From: Typhlomys cinereus
Lineage: Eukaryota > Chordata > Mammalia > Rodentia > Platacanthomyidae
Assembly: GCA_023101885.1 (NCBI GenBank)
Contig: JALPQD010000160.1
Location: 2,885,188-2,949,187, forward strand
Direction of reading: 5' to 3'
Length of the DNA stretch: 64,000 nt
Positions 53,046 through 64,000 of this stretch are shown in pieces. Numbering within the stretch: the stretch's first letter is position 1; the number at the start of each line of letters is the position of its first letter. The notes under the pieces were generated by a model. The model was not told where the DNA came from and made no database searches. It saw nothing but the letters and a program-made list of their open reading frames with translations. Position numbers and translations under genes: made by a program.

Positions 53046-53708
53046 ATGGCTGCGCCTCCCTCCCCGCCGGAGCCGGCGGCGTGTGCAGAAGGCGGCTGCG
53101 AGTTCAAAAAGCCGGTCCTGCCCGGGGTTCCTGCCGCGCGAGGTAAAGCGCCGACTTCCAGTCCCGCGAGCCTCGAGGAAGAGCCGAAAGAGCGTCCCGC
53201 GGCGCCGCAGGGCCCCGACTCTGGGGGGCTCCCCGCCCCGCCGACTCAGCCCGACGGCCGCGAGCCCCGCAGCGCTCCGCCCGAGCCGCTCTGCTCCCCG
53301 CGGGTGGTTTCTTCCGCGGGGGTCCCCGCCCGCGCTCCCCCATACCAGGAGCCGTCGTGGGGCAGCCCAGCCACAGCCCCCTACAGTCTGGAAACCCTGA
53401 AGGGGGGCACCATCGTGGGCACCCGGAGCCTGAAAGGGACGAGCTGTTTTCTCTTCGGGAGGCTGTCCTGCTGCGACGTGTGCCTGGAGCACCCCTCGGT
53501 GTCGCGGTACCACGCGGTGCTGCAGCACAGGGCGTCGGAGCCCCCCGGAGAGGACGGCGGCCGCGGGCAGGGCTTCTACCTCTACGATCTGGGCAGCACG
53601 CACGGCACGTTCCTCAACAAAACCCGCATCCCGCCCCGCACCTACTGCAGGGTCCGCGTCGGCCACGTCTTTCGCTTCGGAGGCAGCACCCGACTCTTCA
53701 TCTTGCAG
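53046..53708 (+). CDS. SLC4A1AP: SLC4A1AP coding exon 1 (FHA domain)
   Basis: 221 codons, CpG-rich; the FHA fold is wholly in this exon, ending RLFILQ then GTAAAG. Confidence 0.95.
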
Positions 53709-56700
53709 GTAAAGCAGAAAATCTCGGCACCCGATGGTGCAGGGATTCTGTGTTGCTTAAACTTTGGTTGGGAAGGAGATGCCCCCAGTTAGCGGGACTC
53801 GAGAGAGGGAGGGTCACCTGCACGCGTTGCTGTACCTCTGAAAGTCACTTCTTTATTTCTGCCATAATTTTTTTTTTTTTTAATGTGGGACCTGGGATCC
53901 GAACTCAGGACCTTCTGCTTGCTAGACAGAGTCTTAACCCCTGAGCCATCTCTCTAGCCCCATATTTCTGAACTCTAAAATGGATTTAAAAATGTCTTCA
54001 TTCGTCAGGGACCAGAGGAAGACCGAGAGGCAGAGTCGGAGTTGACAGTGACACAGCTGAAGGAACTGCGCAAACAGCAGCAGAAGTTATTGGAGAAGAA
54101 GATGTTGGGGGAAGACTCAGATGAAGAAGAGGAAAAGGACTCCACCGAAGGGAAGAGAAATACTAGTGGTCAAGACGATGACCTGGGCTGCACTTGGGGC
54201 ATGGGTAAGAAAATCGCTACCAGAGTTAATATTTTGAGTTCATTAAATGCTTTTTGTATCATAACAGCTTTTCATGGCTCTTGGAAATAAATAGGGTAAA
54301 CAAATTGCAAACAAGGCGATCAGAGCCCAGAAAAAGTCATTAACTTTGTTTATATGGAAAAATCAATTATGGGTCCTACAGATATATTTTAAGTGTCTTT
54401 AGTGCAATTTCTTACTCAAAATTTTACCCTACTATACAAGTTAGCTTGTTTCTATCATTTAAAAAATATTTATTTATTAGCCTTTAAGTGCTATGTAATT
54501 ACCTCTGGAATGGATGAAACATCCAGTCACATAAAATGGAATGTTACTCAATCTAGTATATTCTGTATTTTTTTGTATGTTGTGAAAATAGTCTAAAAGA
54601 TGACATGTCTGATCAGAGACAGCTGGCCTCTTAGCCAAAGGGTTGAACCAAATTATCCATAAACATTAGTCAGTTTGAAGGTTGGATATTCAAGAATTAG
54701 ATCTATAAAAAGGTAGAAGTTTGTCTTAACTGTGTACATGGGAAGACAGGATAAATACAGATTTACTGATGCTAAGTGCAAATAAAAACTGGAACTGGAT
54801 TAGTCTGCTGGAGTTAGGTATCAGAGAATGGAACTAATCACAGTGAACTTAGACCTGTGCTATCCATCTGGTGGCCATTAACTTCATGCAGTTATTGAGC
54901 ATTTTTAGTGTGGCTAGTCTAAATTGACTTGCCTTCTTAAGTGCAAACTATGTCCTGGATTTCAAAGACAGCAAGAAAAAAAAAGTAAAATATCTGTTAT
55001 CATATTCTTATATTGATTATATGTTACAATAACAGTTGTTCCACCATTTTTTATCTTTTTAATGTAGTTAATAAAAAATTTAAGATTACATGTATAGCTT
55101 TTGTATTTCTGTTGGATAGCATTGACTCAAATCTGTGAAACTTACAAATATACAAACAAAGGTTTGAGCTGGAACTTTAAGGAAAGGAAAAATATCCCTA
55201 ATACAGTTGCATATTGAGATTAGTGTTCAGGGTAGGGACTGATGGTTTTAAAGGAGTAATGAGATTACCAGTGTATTTGGCAGATAGGAGAATTATTTAG
55301 GAATTTATATTAAAATCAATGAGGAAGACTTAACTAGGAGAGAAAGAAAAGGATTGGCTAAAGAGCTCAGATTCTTTTTTTTTTTCAGAGTGTGGTAAAT
55401 ATTACTTTTAAAATAAAGTATTAGAGAATAAAATCTTAGTGTTTTGACAACAAGTTTTGACTTGTTACATAATTTAGAAAACCTGAAGATGTTCATAGTA
55501 GTAGGTGGCTTTTTTTGTTTGTTTGTTTGTTTGTTTTTTTGGTTGTTTGATTTCCTTTTCCAGCTTTCTTTGTTTTCAGTTTGTTGTTGTTATTCTTTTT
55601 TTGAATGTTTCTCTTGAAACATTGTCTGTGAATTTTTGATTCTCCAGACTTAGCCTCCTGAGTACTGAGACTCCAGGTGTATTTGGCTGTGCTGCACTCA
55701 TGTATCTTTATGCAATCTGGAAGAGTAGTGGTGTCATTCAGACATCCTCATCTCATATCCATTTTTTTCCCAAATCCTGCAGGAGAAGATGCTGTAGAGG
55801 ACGAGGCTGAAGAAAACCCCATAGCCTTGGACTTTCAGCAGGATCGGGAGGCCTTTTATATAAAGGATCCAAAAAAGGCTCTCCAAGGTTTCTTTGACCG
55901 AGAGGGTATGTTTAAAAAAAAAAAAAGCTTACTCTGGCAGTAAAATGTATCCACAACAGTGTTGTTTTATAGAGCTTTAAGATGAACTTCATACTTACAA
56001 ATGCTGTATCTTACCTACTGTCCTCTGTTCAGTTTTTGCCTTGGTGATCTGTTCCTTTGGCTTTATTTATTTTTTGTGAGGTGCTGAAGATCTAGCCTGC
56101 TGCCTTGTGTGTGCTAAGAAACAGTTCTATCACTGCTATGCACCAGTTTGAGATTTACTTTGAAAATAGTAATGACTCTTATTTGTCTTTCTAATTCGTC
56201 TTGTCTTTTATAATAATTATAGTTTTTAATCCATGTGTATGGATATATATATATATATATATCCATATATATGGGTGTAATTGCCAGGAATATTATCTAC
56301 TTTCTTTGACAAAATCTCTCATTGATTAGTTCAGGGATCTCCCCCACCACCACTTCCACCTCTCCAGTGGTGGGGTTATAAAGACATGCCACCACAGGAG
56401 ATCTTTTGGGGATAGAACTCAGATCTTCATGCTTTTAAAGGAGTAATGAGATTGGCAGATAGCCATCCTCCACCTCACCCCAACCTTCCATCTTTCATAA
56501 TTCTTTTTGTAAATTTTGAGTTTATATGTCAAAATAATGTTCCCACAGAGGATTATTTCAGTAGAGATACTTTACAGAACATTTAAATATATATTTGTGT
56601 ATCTGTGTTGCAGTTGCCCTGAATATTGTTGATGAATTCATGACAAATGGTTTATGGGAACAAGGTGTTTTATTCTTAGCTTACTACTGATTGTCCAGTT

Positions 56701-58658
56701 ACAGTTCTCACTTCATTTTGACAGGAGAGTTCACACCAATACCCAGGGGCTAAGGAAACTGGCCACACTGTATCCCCAGGACTGCAGAGAGAGTGGCAAA
56801 CTTCCCTTGACAGGCAGCATATGCTGAAGAATGCCAGTTTACTTAACTAGCTCATTCCATCTTATTAATTTTATTCTGCCCAGGGAGTGGTCCCACCCAC
56901 CCTGCGCTGGGTCTCTCTACATCAACTAGACAGTCTCCTGCAGACTTGATTAGGGCTTAACTCAGCTGATAATGTTTTACAAATGTGCCTAGAGCTCAGC
57001 CTTCAGTTGCGAAGTTGACAACAGCTTGTGTGTATGTATACAGTTACACACACATAGGTGGCTCTTGGGAGACTGGTTTTTTTCCTTCATAGTACAAGGT
57101 CTGAAGATACTCAAGTGTCTTACATCATGACATACAGTATTTGTATATAAAGTTTGCATATTCTCCCATATAGTTTCAGGCATACCTAGATTATAATACC
57201 TAGTATAGTATAAATGTTTGCTGTACTGTATTGATTAAGGAATGACGACAAAAATATGTATTCAGAACATTTTTTCCCTTGAATATTTTCAGTCTGATTC
57301 GTTTGAATCTCATAAAAGAAAATCCCATGTGTGTAGGAGTATACACATCCTATGTATATACACATAAAGCTGAATATATATATGTACTAGTTGCTTTTTT
57401 CATTTGCTATTTATGCTTCCAGTCAATTACACGCTGTATTTGGGAATCAGAGGCAAGATGATGAGGAGTTTGAGGCCACCCTTGGCTATGTAGTGAGTTT
57501 AGGATCATTCTGAGCCACATGAGGTCTTGTCTCAAGAAAAACAATGATAAAATATATATGCTTCTAAAAACCAATTGTACCCAGATAGCTATGAAAGCCT
57601 ACAATTTGGAGAGTGTGAAAATCAGGATTGAGGAGATGGGTGAGTTGGTTGAGGTGCTTGCCACACAAGCATGAAGACCTGAGTTCAGATTCCCACCACC
57701 CATGTAAAGAGCCAAGTGTAACAGCACGTGTCTGTAACCCAGTACTGGGAGGCACAAATAGCAGATCCTGGAGCATGCTGACCGCCAGCCCAGGCAAATT
57801 AGTGATCTATAGGTTCAGCGAGAGATCATGTTGCAAAAATGAGGTGCAGAGCAACTGGGGGAGATGCCTGATGTTCACCTGTGGCTTCCACCTGCACATG
57901 GATGCATCAACTCTCAACCGTCTCTCGGTGAGGCGAAAGGCCTCTTGGGACCTTTCTCCTTCCATGGTGAAATGCTGACAGGCCAAATCCTATTCAGATT
58001 TTGTGGAAGTCACATAACTACATTGATCATGGATGCAGCAGTCTTCTCATGTCCAGAAGACACTGTCTGACTGCTTGTTTCAGATGCTTATAATCTTACT
58101 GCCCCCTCTTCTCTGATGTTTCTGGAACTTTGGAGTGGGGATAGGGAGTGGTTTAGATTTCCTTTTTGGGGTCCAAACTTAAGATGTTTTTGATTCAATC
58201 TTCCGTGTAGGTGGGAGTAAAGATATGTACCACTAGACCCTGCTGATTTGATTTGATCTGAGATTACTTTCCTGTGACAAAGTTATCCTAGTTTTATTTT
58301 TATATCATAATCCCTAGTAATAACTGAAATTATGGAAATTTAGTGCTCATCGTAATACTGAAATTCAGGGTCTTTATTAAACTTTCACTTTTTTATTCAC
58401 TGGTAATTTTCAGATTTTAATAAAATTGTTTTGTCTTCTCACAGGAGAAGAATTAGAATACGAATTTGATGAACAAGGACATAGCACTTGGCTCTGCAGG
58501 GTGAGGTATGTGCTTTCATTTTTAAGATTTTTTTTGAGACAATGTCTCTTTGCTGGTCTTGAACTCACAATCCTCCCATACCCCCTTTCTTTTTTAAAAA
58601 AAAATTTTTTTTATTATTTATTCAATTGTGCATGTACGGTGTGTGTGTATGTGCATGT

Positions 58659-58690
<32 letters not shown>

Positions 58691-60352
58691 AGAACCACGG
58701 ACGAATTCGGGAACCACCATGGACACCTCCACCTCCTCCTTGTTTACTCTGCCCCGGGATTCACAGGCTCCGCCCTACCAGGACCAGAAACGCAGGCCGT
58801 TCCCACTTCCACCTGGCGTCTATACGTGGGGTCTAGGATCCGAACTCAGGACCTTCCGCCTGCAAGGCAGAGGCTTAACCCCTGAGCCACCTCTCCAGCC
58901 CCCATACCCCCTTTCTAAGTGCTGGGATTATGTGTTCTTTTCTTATTAATGTCTACATCTAAAAAGTGGCCAATTTAAAGTTATATGAAGGTTGTAGAAA
59001 ACAACTCTTTACTCTTGATTTTCCTCTTTACTTTACTCTTAAAATATTTATTTATTTTGTGTGTGTGTGTATCAAAGGGCATCGTATGTCCCTGTGGAGG
59101 ACCAAGGGTGACTTCAGTAATCATCCTGGATTGCTTCTACCTCCTTTTTTGCTTTACTCTGGGATTTCCCAGGCTCCACCCACCAGATCCAGAAGTGCAG
59201 TCTGTTGTTTCTGCCTGGCATTTTTACGTGGGACCTGGGATCTGAACTCAGGACCTTCTGCTTGTGAGACAGAGTCTTAACCTCTGAGCCATATGGCCCT
59301 TAACTTTATTCTTGATTTTAGGCTACTCAAGTTTGAGACTTGATAATTTATTATAGTAGCACTTTCAGTATTGGGAAGTGGGACAAGATGAAAATTAAGT
59401 TGAATTCATTTCATTCTACTTCAGCGACATAGAATGAAAAAAGCCATCACTGCATGAGAACTGGAATTTAGCACTGTGTTACTTCCCTGTAAACCAACAC
59501 AGATTGCCGGTAGATGATTCAACTGGGAAACAACTGGTGGCTGAGGCGGTTCACTCAGGAAAGAAAAAAGAAGCAATGATCCAGTGCTCACTGGAGGCTT
59601 GTCGGATCCTCGATACACTGGGTTTGCTGCGGCAGGAAGCAGGTCAGTATATAGGAATAATTTTTTTCTTATAAAAGAAAAAAGTAATGCAAAGGGAAAT
59701 ATGATCCCTTTGCAGAGATACATGTAACTCGTGTAGATCTATTTAAAAAGAGTTCAGAATAAGGTCCTTTAAAACCACACCTTATTATACACAAATATGT
59801 CATATTACCTAGGCTTTTTTTGAGACAGTCTTTCAACATACTCTCAAATTCATAATTCTCTTGCCTTAGACTTTGGAGTGACTCAATTTTTTAGCATAAG
59901 AATGTGTCATGGACTGTTTATACATCAGTACATTTATTTATTTATTTTTAAAGCTGTTTATTAAAGAGAAAGAGAAGGTAGCAACTTTTAGAAGTCAATT
60001 CTCTCCTTCCACTAAGGGTTTCTGGGGACCAAATCCAGACTATCAGGTTTCAAATAGGTATCTGAGCTACCTTGCTTGTTTCGTTCATTTAACTCTTTAC
60101 AAAGTCTGGTTGGGGGGCTGGAGAGGTGGCTCAGGGGTTAAGCCTCCGCCTTGCAGGCGGAAGGTCCTGAGTTTGGATCCTAGATCCCACGTATAGACGC
60201 CGGGCGGAAGTGGGGGCGGCCTGTGCTTCTGGCCCTGGTAGGGCGGAGCCTGTGAATCCCGGGGCAGAAGGAGGTGGAGGTGTCCATGGTGGTTCGCGAA
60301 TTCGTCCATGGTTCTACACATACACAGACACACACAGACACAGACACACACA

Positions 60353-60383
<31 letters not shown>

Positions 60384-61970
60384 GCGCACATACACACGCA
60401 CATGCGCACAGTTGAATAAATAATAATAATAAAAAAAAAATTAAAAAAAAAAAAACAAAACAAAGTCTGGTTGGATGTGGTGATTCAGGAGACTAAGGCA
60501 AGAGGATCATCATTGGTTTGGGGCCAGCCTTAAATAAACAGCAAATTCCAGGCCAGTCTTTAAAAACAAAACAAGACAACAACAAAACAAACAAACGAAA
60601 ACACTGGGACTGGGGAGATGACTCCGTGGTTAAAGTGTTTCTCACGAAAGCAAAAGGAACGCAGTGTGGATCCCCAGATCCCACATAAAATATTGGGTAG
60701 AGATTCCGGCCTGCCTGTAATTCCACCTCCAGAAGGCAGAGCCGGGACTCTCCAGAACAAGCTGCCAGCCAGAGTAGCCCTGCCAGTCATCTCTGGGTTC
60801 AGAGACCTGGCTTCAAAAGAGTAAAGTGGAAAGGTGATTCCTGATACCATCCTCAGACCTCCACACATGTGCACTTATATGCCTCCATGTGTGTGTATAT
60901 GTGTGTACGTGTGTGTGTATATGGACTCACCTCATATACACAGATACGAAAAATGGGAAAAGATACAGTTATACTCTACCATCATTATTAAAAAGAATCA
61001 TATTACTATAATTTTAAATATTCTAAAGTTAATGTGTTATTGCTAAGTAACGTATGTCTGACTCTGTTTCTAGCAGGTACATTAAAATATACCTACTACT
61101 CGCTCTACCCTTTCTCACTCCTCAGCCCCCAAACATTCAACACTTTGCATTTCCTGATAATTATAAATTACAATAATTATTGTTTCAAAGAAACAAGAGT
61201 ATGGTGTTATATTTTGAGTCATTTATTTTAGACATTAGCTATTAACCATTTTAATTATTTAATATTTATTATATGATTATATAATTATATTATTATGCGT
61301 ACACAAATATTGTCAAAATTGGATTTAAAAATTTTTTTTCTTTCACTTTCCCTATAAGTAATACTTAACTCTTCATGTATTTGTCTCTCTTCTCTTTCTC
61401 TCTGAACCTGTTGTTCATTCTTCCTTCAGTAGCCTTTCAGTATTTTTTTCATATTGTTCACATTATCACAGTAATACATATCACATTAATGTATCACTTG
61501 TACTTTATTTTTTTTTTTTTGGAACTATTTCTCCTGAGGAGTAGACTCTCTTTTCAGGACTTGTCACTTTCCATATTGCGACTTTCCTTTTCTCTCTGGT
61601 TGATTCTGTTTCTCAACTATAATGTTCCTTGATTTATTCCTATGTTTAGTGGCCTTTTTCTTACTACTTTTCTATTTTTTTGGTTCATTGTTGTCATCAC
61701 CTTTTCTTACTCTAAAATATATGCAACTTAAACATTTCATTTTGGGCTGGAGAGATGGCTCAGGGGCTAAGACTGCCTGGCAAGCAGAAGGTCCTGAGTT
61801 CAGATCCCAAGTCCCACATAAAAACGCCAGGTGGAAATGCTGGCTTGCACTTCTGGATCTGGTGGGTAGAGCCTGGGAAATCCCAGAGTGAAGTAAGAAG
61901 GAGGTAGATGCAATCCAGGATGATTACCGAAGTCACCTTTGACCCTCCACAGGGACATACAATGCCCTCT

Positions 61971-62008
<38 letters not shown>

Positions 62009-62873
62009 AAACAAAAACAAACAAATTATATAGTCAAAAACAAACAAAAATCATGTCATTTTAAGTATAATTTAGCTATTTTAAGTATATTTGCGTTGTT
62101 GGGTAACTATCACCACTGTCCGTCTCAGAACTTTTCATTATCCCATGTATACCCTGTAAACATTGACTTTATTGTCTTTCCTACTCAATCCAGAGACTCC
62201 CATTCTAAATTTGTTCTGTGAATTTACCTACTTTAGGTAGGCCATATCAGTAGAAGGATACGTATCCCTTTGGGTCTGACTTATTTCACTTTGCATAGAT
62301 GTCTTACTTGATTTTTATTTCAGTTTTTGTTTTGTTTTTTGACTAAGTAACCTAGGCTGGCCTCAGACTCTTAATTCTACCTCAGCCTCCTCTGTCTGGG
62401 ATTACAGACATACCCTACCTTGCCTGGCTGGCCCTTTGTTCTTAGATATGATTGGCAGCTTGTGGAACTATTTTAATTTGCTCACCTCTTTCTTATAGCT
62501 TTTTGTTTGTTTGGTACAGCATCTCATGTATGCTGTACTGATATTAAAGTTACTGTGTAGCTGACGATGACCTTTTTCCTTCATCTCTCTTTCCTTTGAG
62601 TGCTTGGTATGCACGTCACACCCTGTTATGTGGTAGTGGGATTGAACCCGAGACCTCATGCATGCTGAGCAAGCTGAGCTCTAAAACTTACTATCAATAA
62701 TCTTGTCTTTAGTATCTCGTAAAAGGAAAGCCAAGAATTGGGAAGATGAAGATTTTTACGATAGTGATGATGATACATTCCTTGATCGCACTGGCCTGGT
62801 TGAGAAGAAGCGTCTGAACCGAATGAAGAAGGCTGGGAAGATTGACGAGAAGCCAGAAACCTTTGAATCATTG
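53046..62873 (+). CDS. SLC4A1AP: SLC4A1AP (kanadaptin), first six coding exons; continues past window
   Basis: Kanadaptin was first described as an adaptor for the kidney anion exchanger but is mainly nuclear. Exons 53046-53708, 54009-54204, 55783-55905, 58445-58505, 59503-59642 and 62713-62873 join in phase, 448 codons so far. Order: Pro-rich N-terminus; FHA domain about residues 120-221 with FGR 137-139, SVSRYH 151-156, STHGTF 184-189 and N191; a coiled acidic linker ([12 protein letters not shown]); a dsRBD-like region from HSTWLCRVR to [13 protein letters not shown]; then a basic/acidic nuclear segment ([20 protein letters not shown]). The ATG is in AAGGATGGC, a strong context. The last donor visible is GC, not GT. 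Confidence 0.96.
53862..53962 (-). mobile_element. Subfamily B SINE head fragment (antisense)
   Basis: AATGTGGGACCTGGGATCC and CTGAGCCATCTCTCTAGCCC in SLC4A1AP intron 1; the tail half is missing. Confidence 0.75.
54009..54204 (+). CDS. SLC4A1AP: SLC4A1AP coding exon 2
   Basis: [20 protein letters not shown] onward to [10 protein letters not shown] plus one base. Acceptor CATTCGTCAG, donor GG/GTAAGA. Confidence 0.95.
54857..55130 (+). mobile_element. MER3-like hAT nonautonomous transposon
   Basis: TGTGCTATCCATCTGGTGGC start, GTGTGGCTAGTCTAAATTG, and TTGTATTTCTGTTGGATAGC at the far end. These approximate inverted ends (tatttctattggacagc type) suit an old mammalian hAT-Charlie element. Confidence 0.5.
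55783..55905 (+). CDS. SLC4A1AP: SLC4A1AP coding exon 3
   Basis: [20 protein letters not shown] then [20 protein letters not shown] and E. Donor GAGG/GTATGT. Confidence 0.95.
56238..56267. repeat. 30-bp perfect AT palindrome
   Basis: TATGGAT, alternating AT, ATCCATA: each half is the reverse complement of the other, so a cruciform is possible. In SLC4A1AP intron 3. Confidence 0.85.
56605..57020 (-). mobile_element. GTCAACTTGACA-type repeat (antisense)
   Basis: TTTTATTCTTAGCTTACTAC, GGAGTGGTCCCACCCACC, GATTAGGGCTTAACTCAGC and GCGAAGTTGACAACAG, in reverse order of the plus copies. Confidence 0.55.
57625..57905 (+). mobile_element. B4/B3-like SINE
   Basis: GGATTGAGGAGATGGGTGAG head, GCCACACAAGCATGAAGACC, GAGTTCAGATTCCCACC, and a late GCCTGATGTTCACCTGTGGC block. 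Confidence 0.55.
58445..58505 (+). CDS. SLC4A1AP: SLC4A1AP coding exon 4
   Basis: 61 bp, (G)[19 protein letters not shown] and two bases. Begins the dsRBD-like part. Confidence 0.94.
58530..58935 (-). mobile_element. B1-type SINE (antisense), split by a subfamily A SINE
   Basis: TTTTTTTGAGACAATGTCTC and TCTTGAACTCACAATCCTCC before, AAGTGCTGGGATTATGTG after the inserted element at 58594-58901. Confidence 0.75.
58594..58901 (-). mobile_element. Subfamily A SINE (antisense), 15-bp target-site duplication
   Basis: TTATTCAATTGTGCATGTAC tail, (TG)n, ACCACGGACGAATTCGGG, GAGCCACCTCTCCAGCCCC head. CCATACCCCCTTTCT flanks it at about 58578-58592 and 58902-58916. Confidence 0.92.
59043..59294 (-). mobile_element. 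Subfamily B SINE (antisense)
   Basis: TATTTATTTATTTTGTGTGT tail, GTGACTTCAGTAATCATCC body, CCTCTGAGCCATATGGCCC head side; 200 bp before exon 5. Confidence 0.78.
59503..59642 (+). CDS. SLC4A1AP: SLC4A1AP coding exon 5
   Basis: (R)[19 protein letters not shown] through [19 protein letters not shown] to RQEA. The KKEA...ALEA-like helix resembles the dsRBD C-terminal helix. Confidence 0.95.
60114..60459 (+). mobile_element. Subfamily A SINE with 15-bp target-site duplication
   Basis: GGGGCTGGAGAGGTGGCTCA head, GTTGAATAAATAATAATAAT tail. ACAAAGTCTGGTTGG flanks it at 60099-60113 and 60460-60474. It includes a CA then CG run. Confidence 0.93.
60340..60400 (+). repeat. (CA)n(CG)n alternating purine-pyrimidine run
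   Basis: About 20 bp of pure CG dinucleotides (60369-60387) adjoin a CA run, inside the SINE tail; a Z-DNA-type composition. Confidence 0.85.
60603..60955 (+). mobile_element. Diverged subfamily B SINE
   Basis: GGGACTGGGGAGATGACTCC head, GTGTGGATCCCCAGATCCC, CATCCTCAGACCTCCACAC. Confidence 0.6.
61744..62030 (+). mobile_element. Subfamily B SINE in SLC4A1AP intron 5
   Basis: GGGCTGGAGAGATGGCTCAG head, GTCCCACATAAAAACGCC, GGGACATACAATGCCCTCTG and a (CA)n run, A-rich end. Confidence 0.85.
62325..62435 (-). mobile_element. B1-type SINE (antisense)
   Basis: AGTAACCTAGGCTGGCCTCA, ACCTCAGCCTCCTCTGTC, TGGGATTACAGACATACC. Confidence 0.65.
62713..62873 (+). CDS. SLC4A1AP: SLC4A1AP coding exon 6 (GC donor)
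   Basis: (V)[19 protein letters not shown] onward to PETFESL. The exon ends TTG/GCAAGT. The downstream exons are outside the window. Confidence 0.92.
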
Positions 62874-63599
62874 GCAAGTTTTATTTATAAAACTAACTAT
62901 GGTAGTTTTTTTTCCTCTAACTAACATTATATACATGTGTTTTATCATCTTCGTAACTTTTTAAAGTAGTTGTACAGTATCTAGTACTAACTTAGTACTA
63001 ACTTAGAACTTTTGTGATCTCTAACATTTAGTGATAGCAAGTATTTTTGTCTAAGTTGTGACAAAAAATTTTTATTCACTACTAGAGACTTCCTTCCAGG
63101 TGGTATATATTGATCCATTAATGAACATTCTTTGGATGTAATACCCCCTCAAAAAAAAGAAAAAGTTGTAATTTTGTCCTCCACAGTAAAATTGACTTAG
63201 GATACCAAAGAGAAGTCAAAGGAATTTTGAGGAACTTTAGTGTCTTATTTGTTTGAAACAGTATGTCCTTTATGAAATTACTACAAGATAGCATGCATTT
63301 AACACTGTATTTAAGCAATATTCCAACATCTGTGTGTAAGGTGAATGTGGTAGTCCATTGATAAGAATTTAACACAAGAAAAAGACCTAAAGTATAAGAA
63401 TGGAGAAATAATGATATTTATTAATTCTAAGGACCCAGTGGCCAGGGGAACCATAAGGTGGGAGACATTAGAACAGAAGAGATAGTTTAATGTCAGAGAG
63501 GATAGGGGAAATAACTGCCATGAAGAGATGGCTAGGAAATCCCCAGAGCCAGCAGAATAAAGAGGGCCACTAGCCGAGTGCAGACACCATGCCCTGGAA

Positions 63600-63879
63600 T
63601 TGGAACAAATACCTTGATTTTTTGGGGGTGTGTATGGGGGAGTGGATGTGCATAGAAGAGGTGTGTAACCAGAGGTCCAAAGGTAACTTTGGGACTTGTC
63701 CTGGATTGCTTTACCTCCTATTGCTTTGCTCTGAGATTTCCCAAGCTCTGTCTTTCAGAATTGAAAGTACAGGCTGCCACCATTTCTGCCTAGTTTTTAC
63801 ATGGCATCTGGGATCCAAACTCAGATTCTTTTGCTTGTAAGGCAAAGGCTTAACCCCTGAGCCATCTCTCCATTCCCCT
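63600..63879 (-). mobile_element. Subfamily B SINE (antisense)
   Basis: GTAACTTTGGGACTTGTCC, CTTTACCTCCTATTGCTTTG, GATCCAAACTCAGATTC, CCCCTGAGCCATCTCTCC. Confidence 0.7.
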
Positions 63880-63892
63880 TGAGTGTTTTCTT

Positions 63893-63940
63893 TTTCTTTT
63901 TTTTTTAATATATATATTTTTTTATTATTATTTATTCGAT

Positions 63941-63971
<31 letters not shown>

Positions 63972-64000
63972 GTGTGTAGAACCACGGGTAAATTCGGGAA
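63893..64000 (-). mobile_element. Subfamily A SINE (antisense), cut by window end
   Basis: TTATTATTATTTATTCGATT tail, (TG)n with TATG, ACCACGGGTAAATTCGGGAA. The head half is beyond the window. Confidence 0.85.

Noticed and set aside
52926..53944. Other-frame long open frames over SLC4A1AP exon 1
   Set aside because: They are shadows of the FHA-encoding exon in a CpG island.

Overview
The window is nuclear DNA from a mammal, almost certainly a mouse-related rodent. Four multi-exon genes have GT-AG introns and CpG-rich promoters, and their exon translations match mammalian proteins nearly residue for residue. The repeats are B1, ID, B3/B4-like and B2-superfamily SINEs plus LINE-1. The commonest young SINE starts like B2 but has its own body and a CA-rich, A-rich tail. 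That suggests a non-murid lineage, possibly a jerboa-like (dipodoid) rodent, but species is an inference. No bacterial, viral or CRISPR locus was seen.

Layout: 1-10.6 kb holds the 3' end of ZNF512 (+), its last four coding exons, with an intronless TUBB3 retropseudogene (6452-8214) in its last intron. 10.6-18.6 kb is repeat-rich intergenic DNA. 18.66-20.6 kb holds a two-exon coiled-coil gene, CCDC121 (+). 25.4-39 kb holds all of GPN1 (+, 14 coding exons, 374 aa). 41.15-52.65 kb holds SUPT7L (-, four coding exons, 412 aa, plus a likely noncoding first exon). Its head faces SLC4A1AP/kanadaptin (+, from 53.05 kb) across a shared CpG-island promoter. Six coding exons of SLC4A1AP are present and the gene runs off the right edge.

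The order ZNF512-CCDC121-GPN1-SUPT7L-SLC4A1AP matches human 2p23.3 as I know it. CCDC121 is on the plus strand here, whereas my recollection is that the human gene is divergent from GPN1. The products work in nuclear processes: GPN1 is a GTPase for RNA polymerase II assembly and import, SUPT7L is a SAGA/STAGA subunit, ZNF512 is a zinc-finger protein, and kanadaptin is a nuclear FHA/dsRBD-like protein. They are neighbours and not an operon-like pathway.

I found no convincing undescribed system. The most interesting items are a U12-type intron in GPN1, a GC-AG intron in SLC4A1AP, the orientation of CCDC121, the TUBB3 retrocopy nested in a SINE tail with a 13-bp target-site duplication, a young lineage-type SINE with intact duplications, and a LINE-1/DNA-transposon mosaic forming a long inverted repeat.
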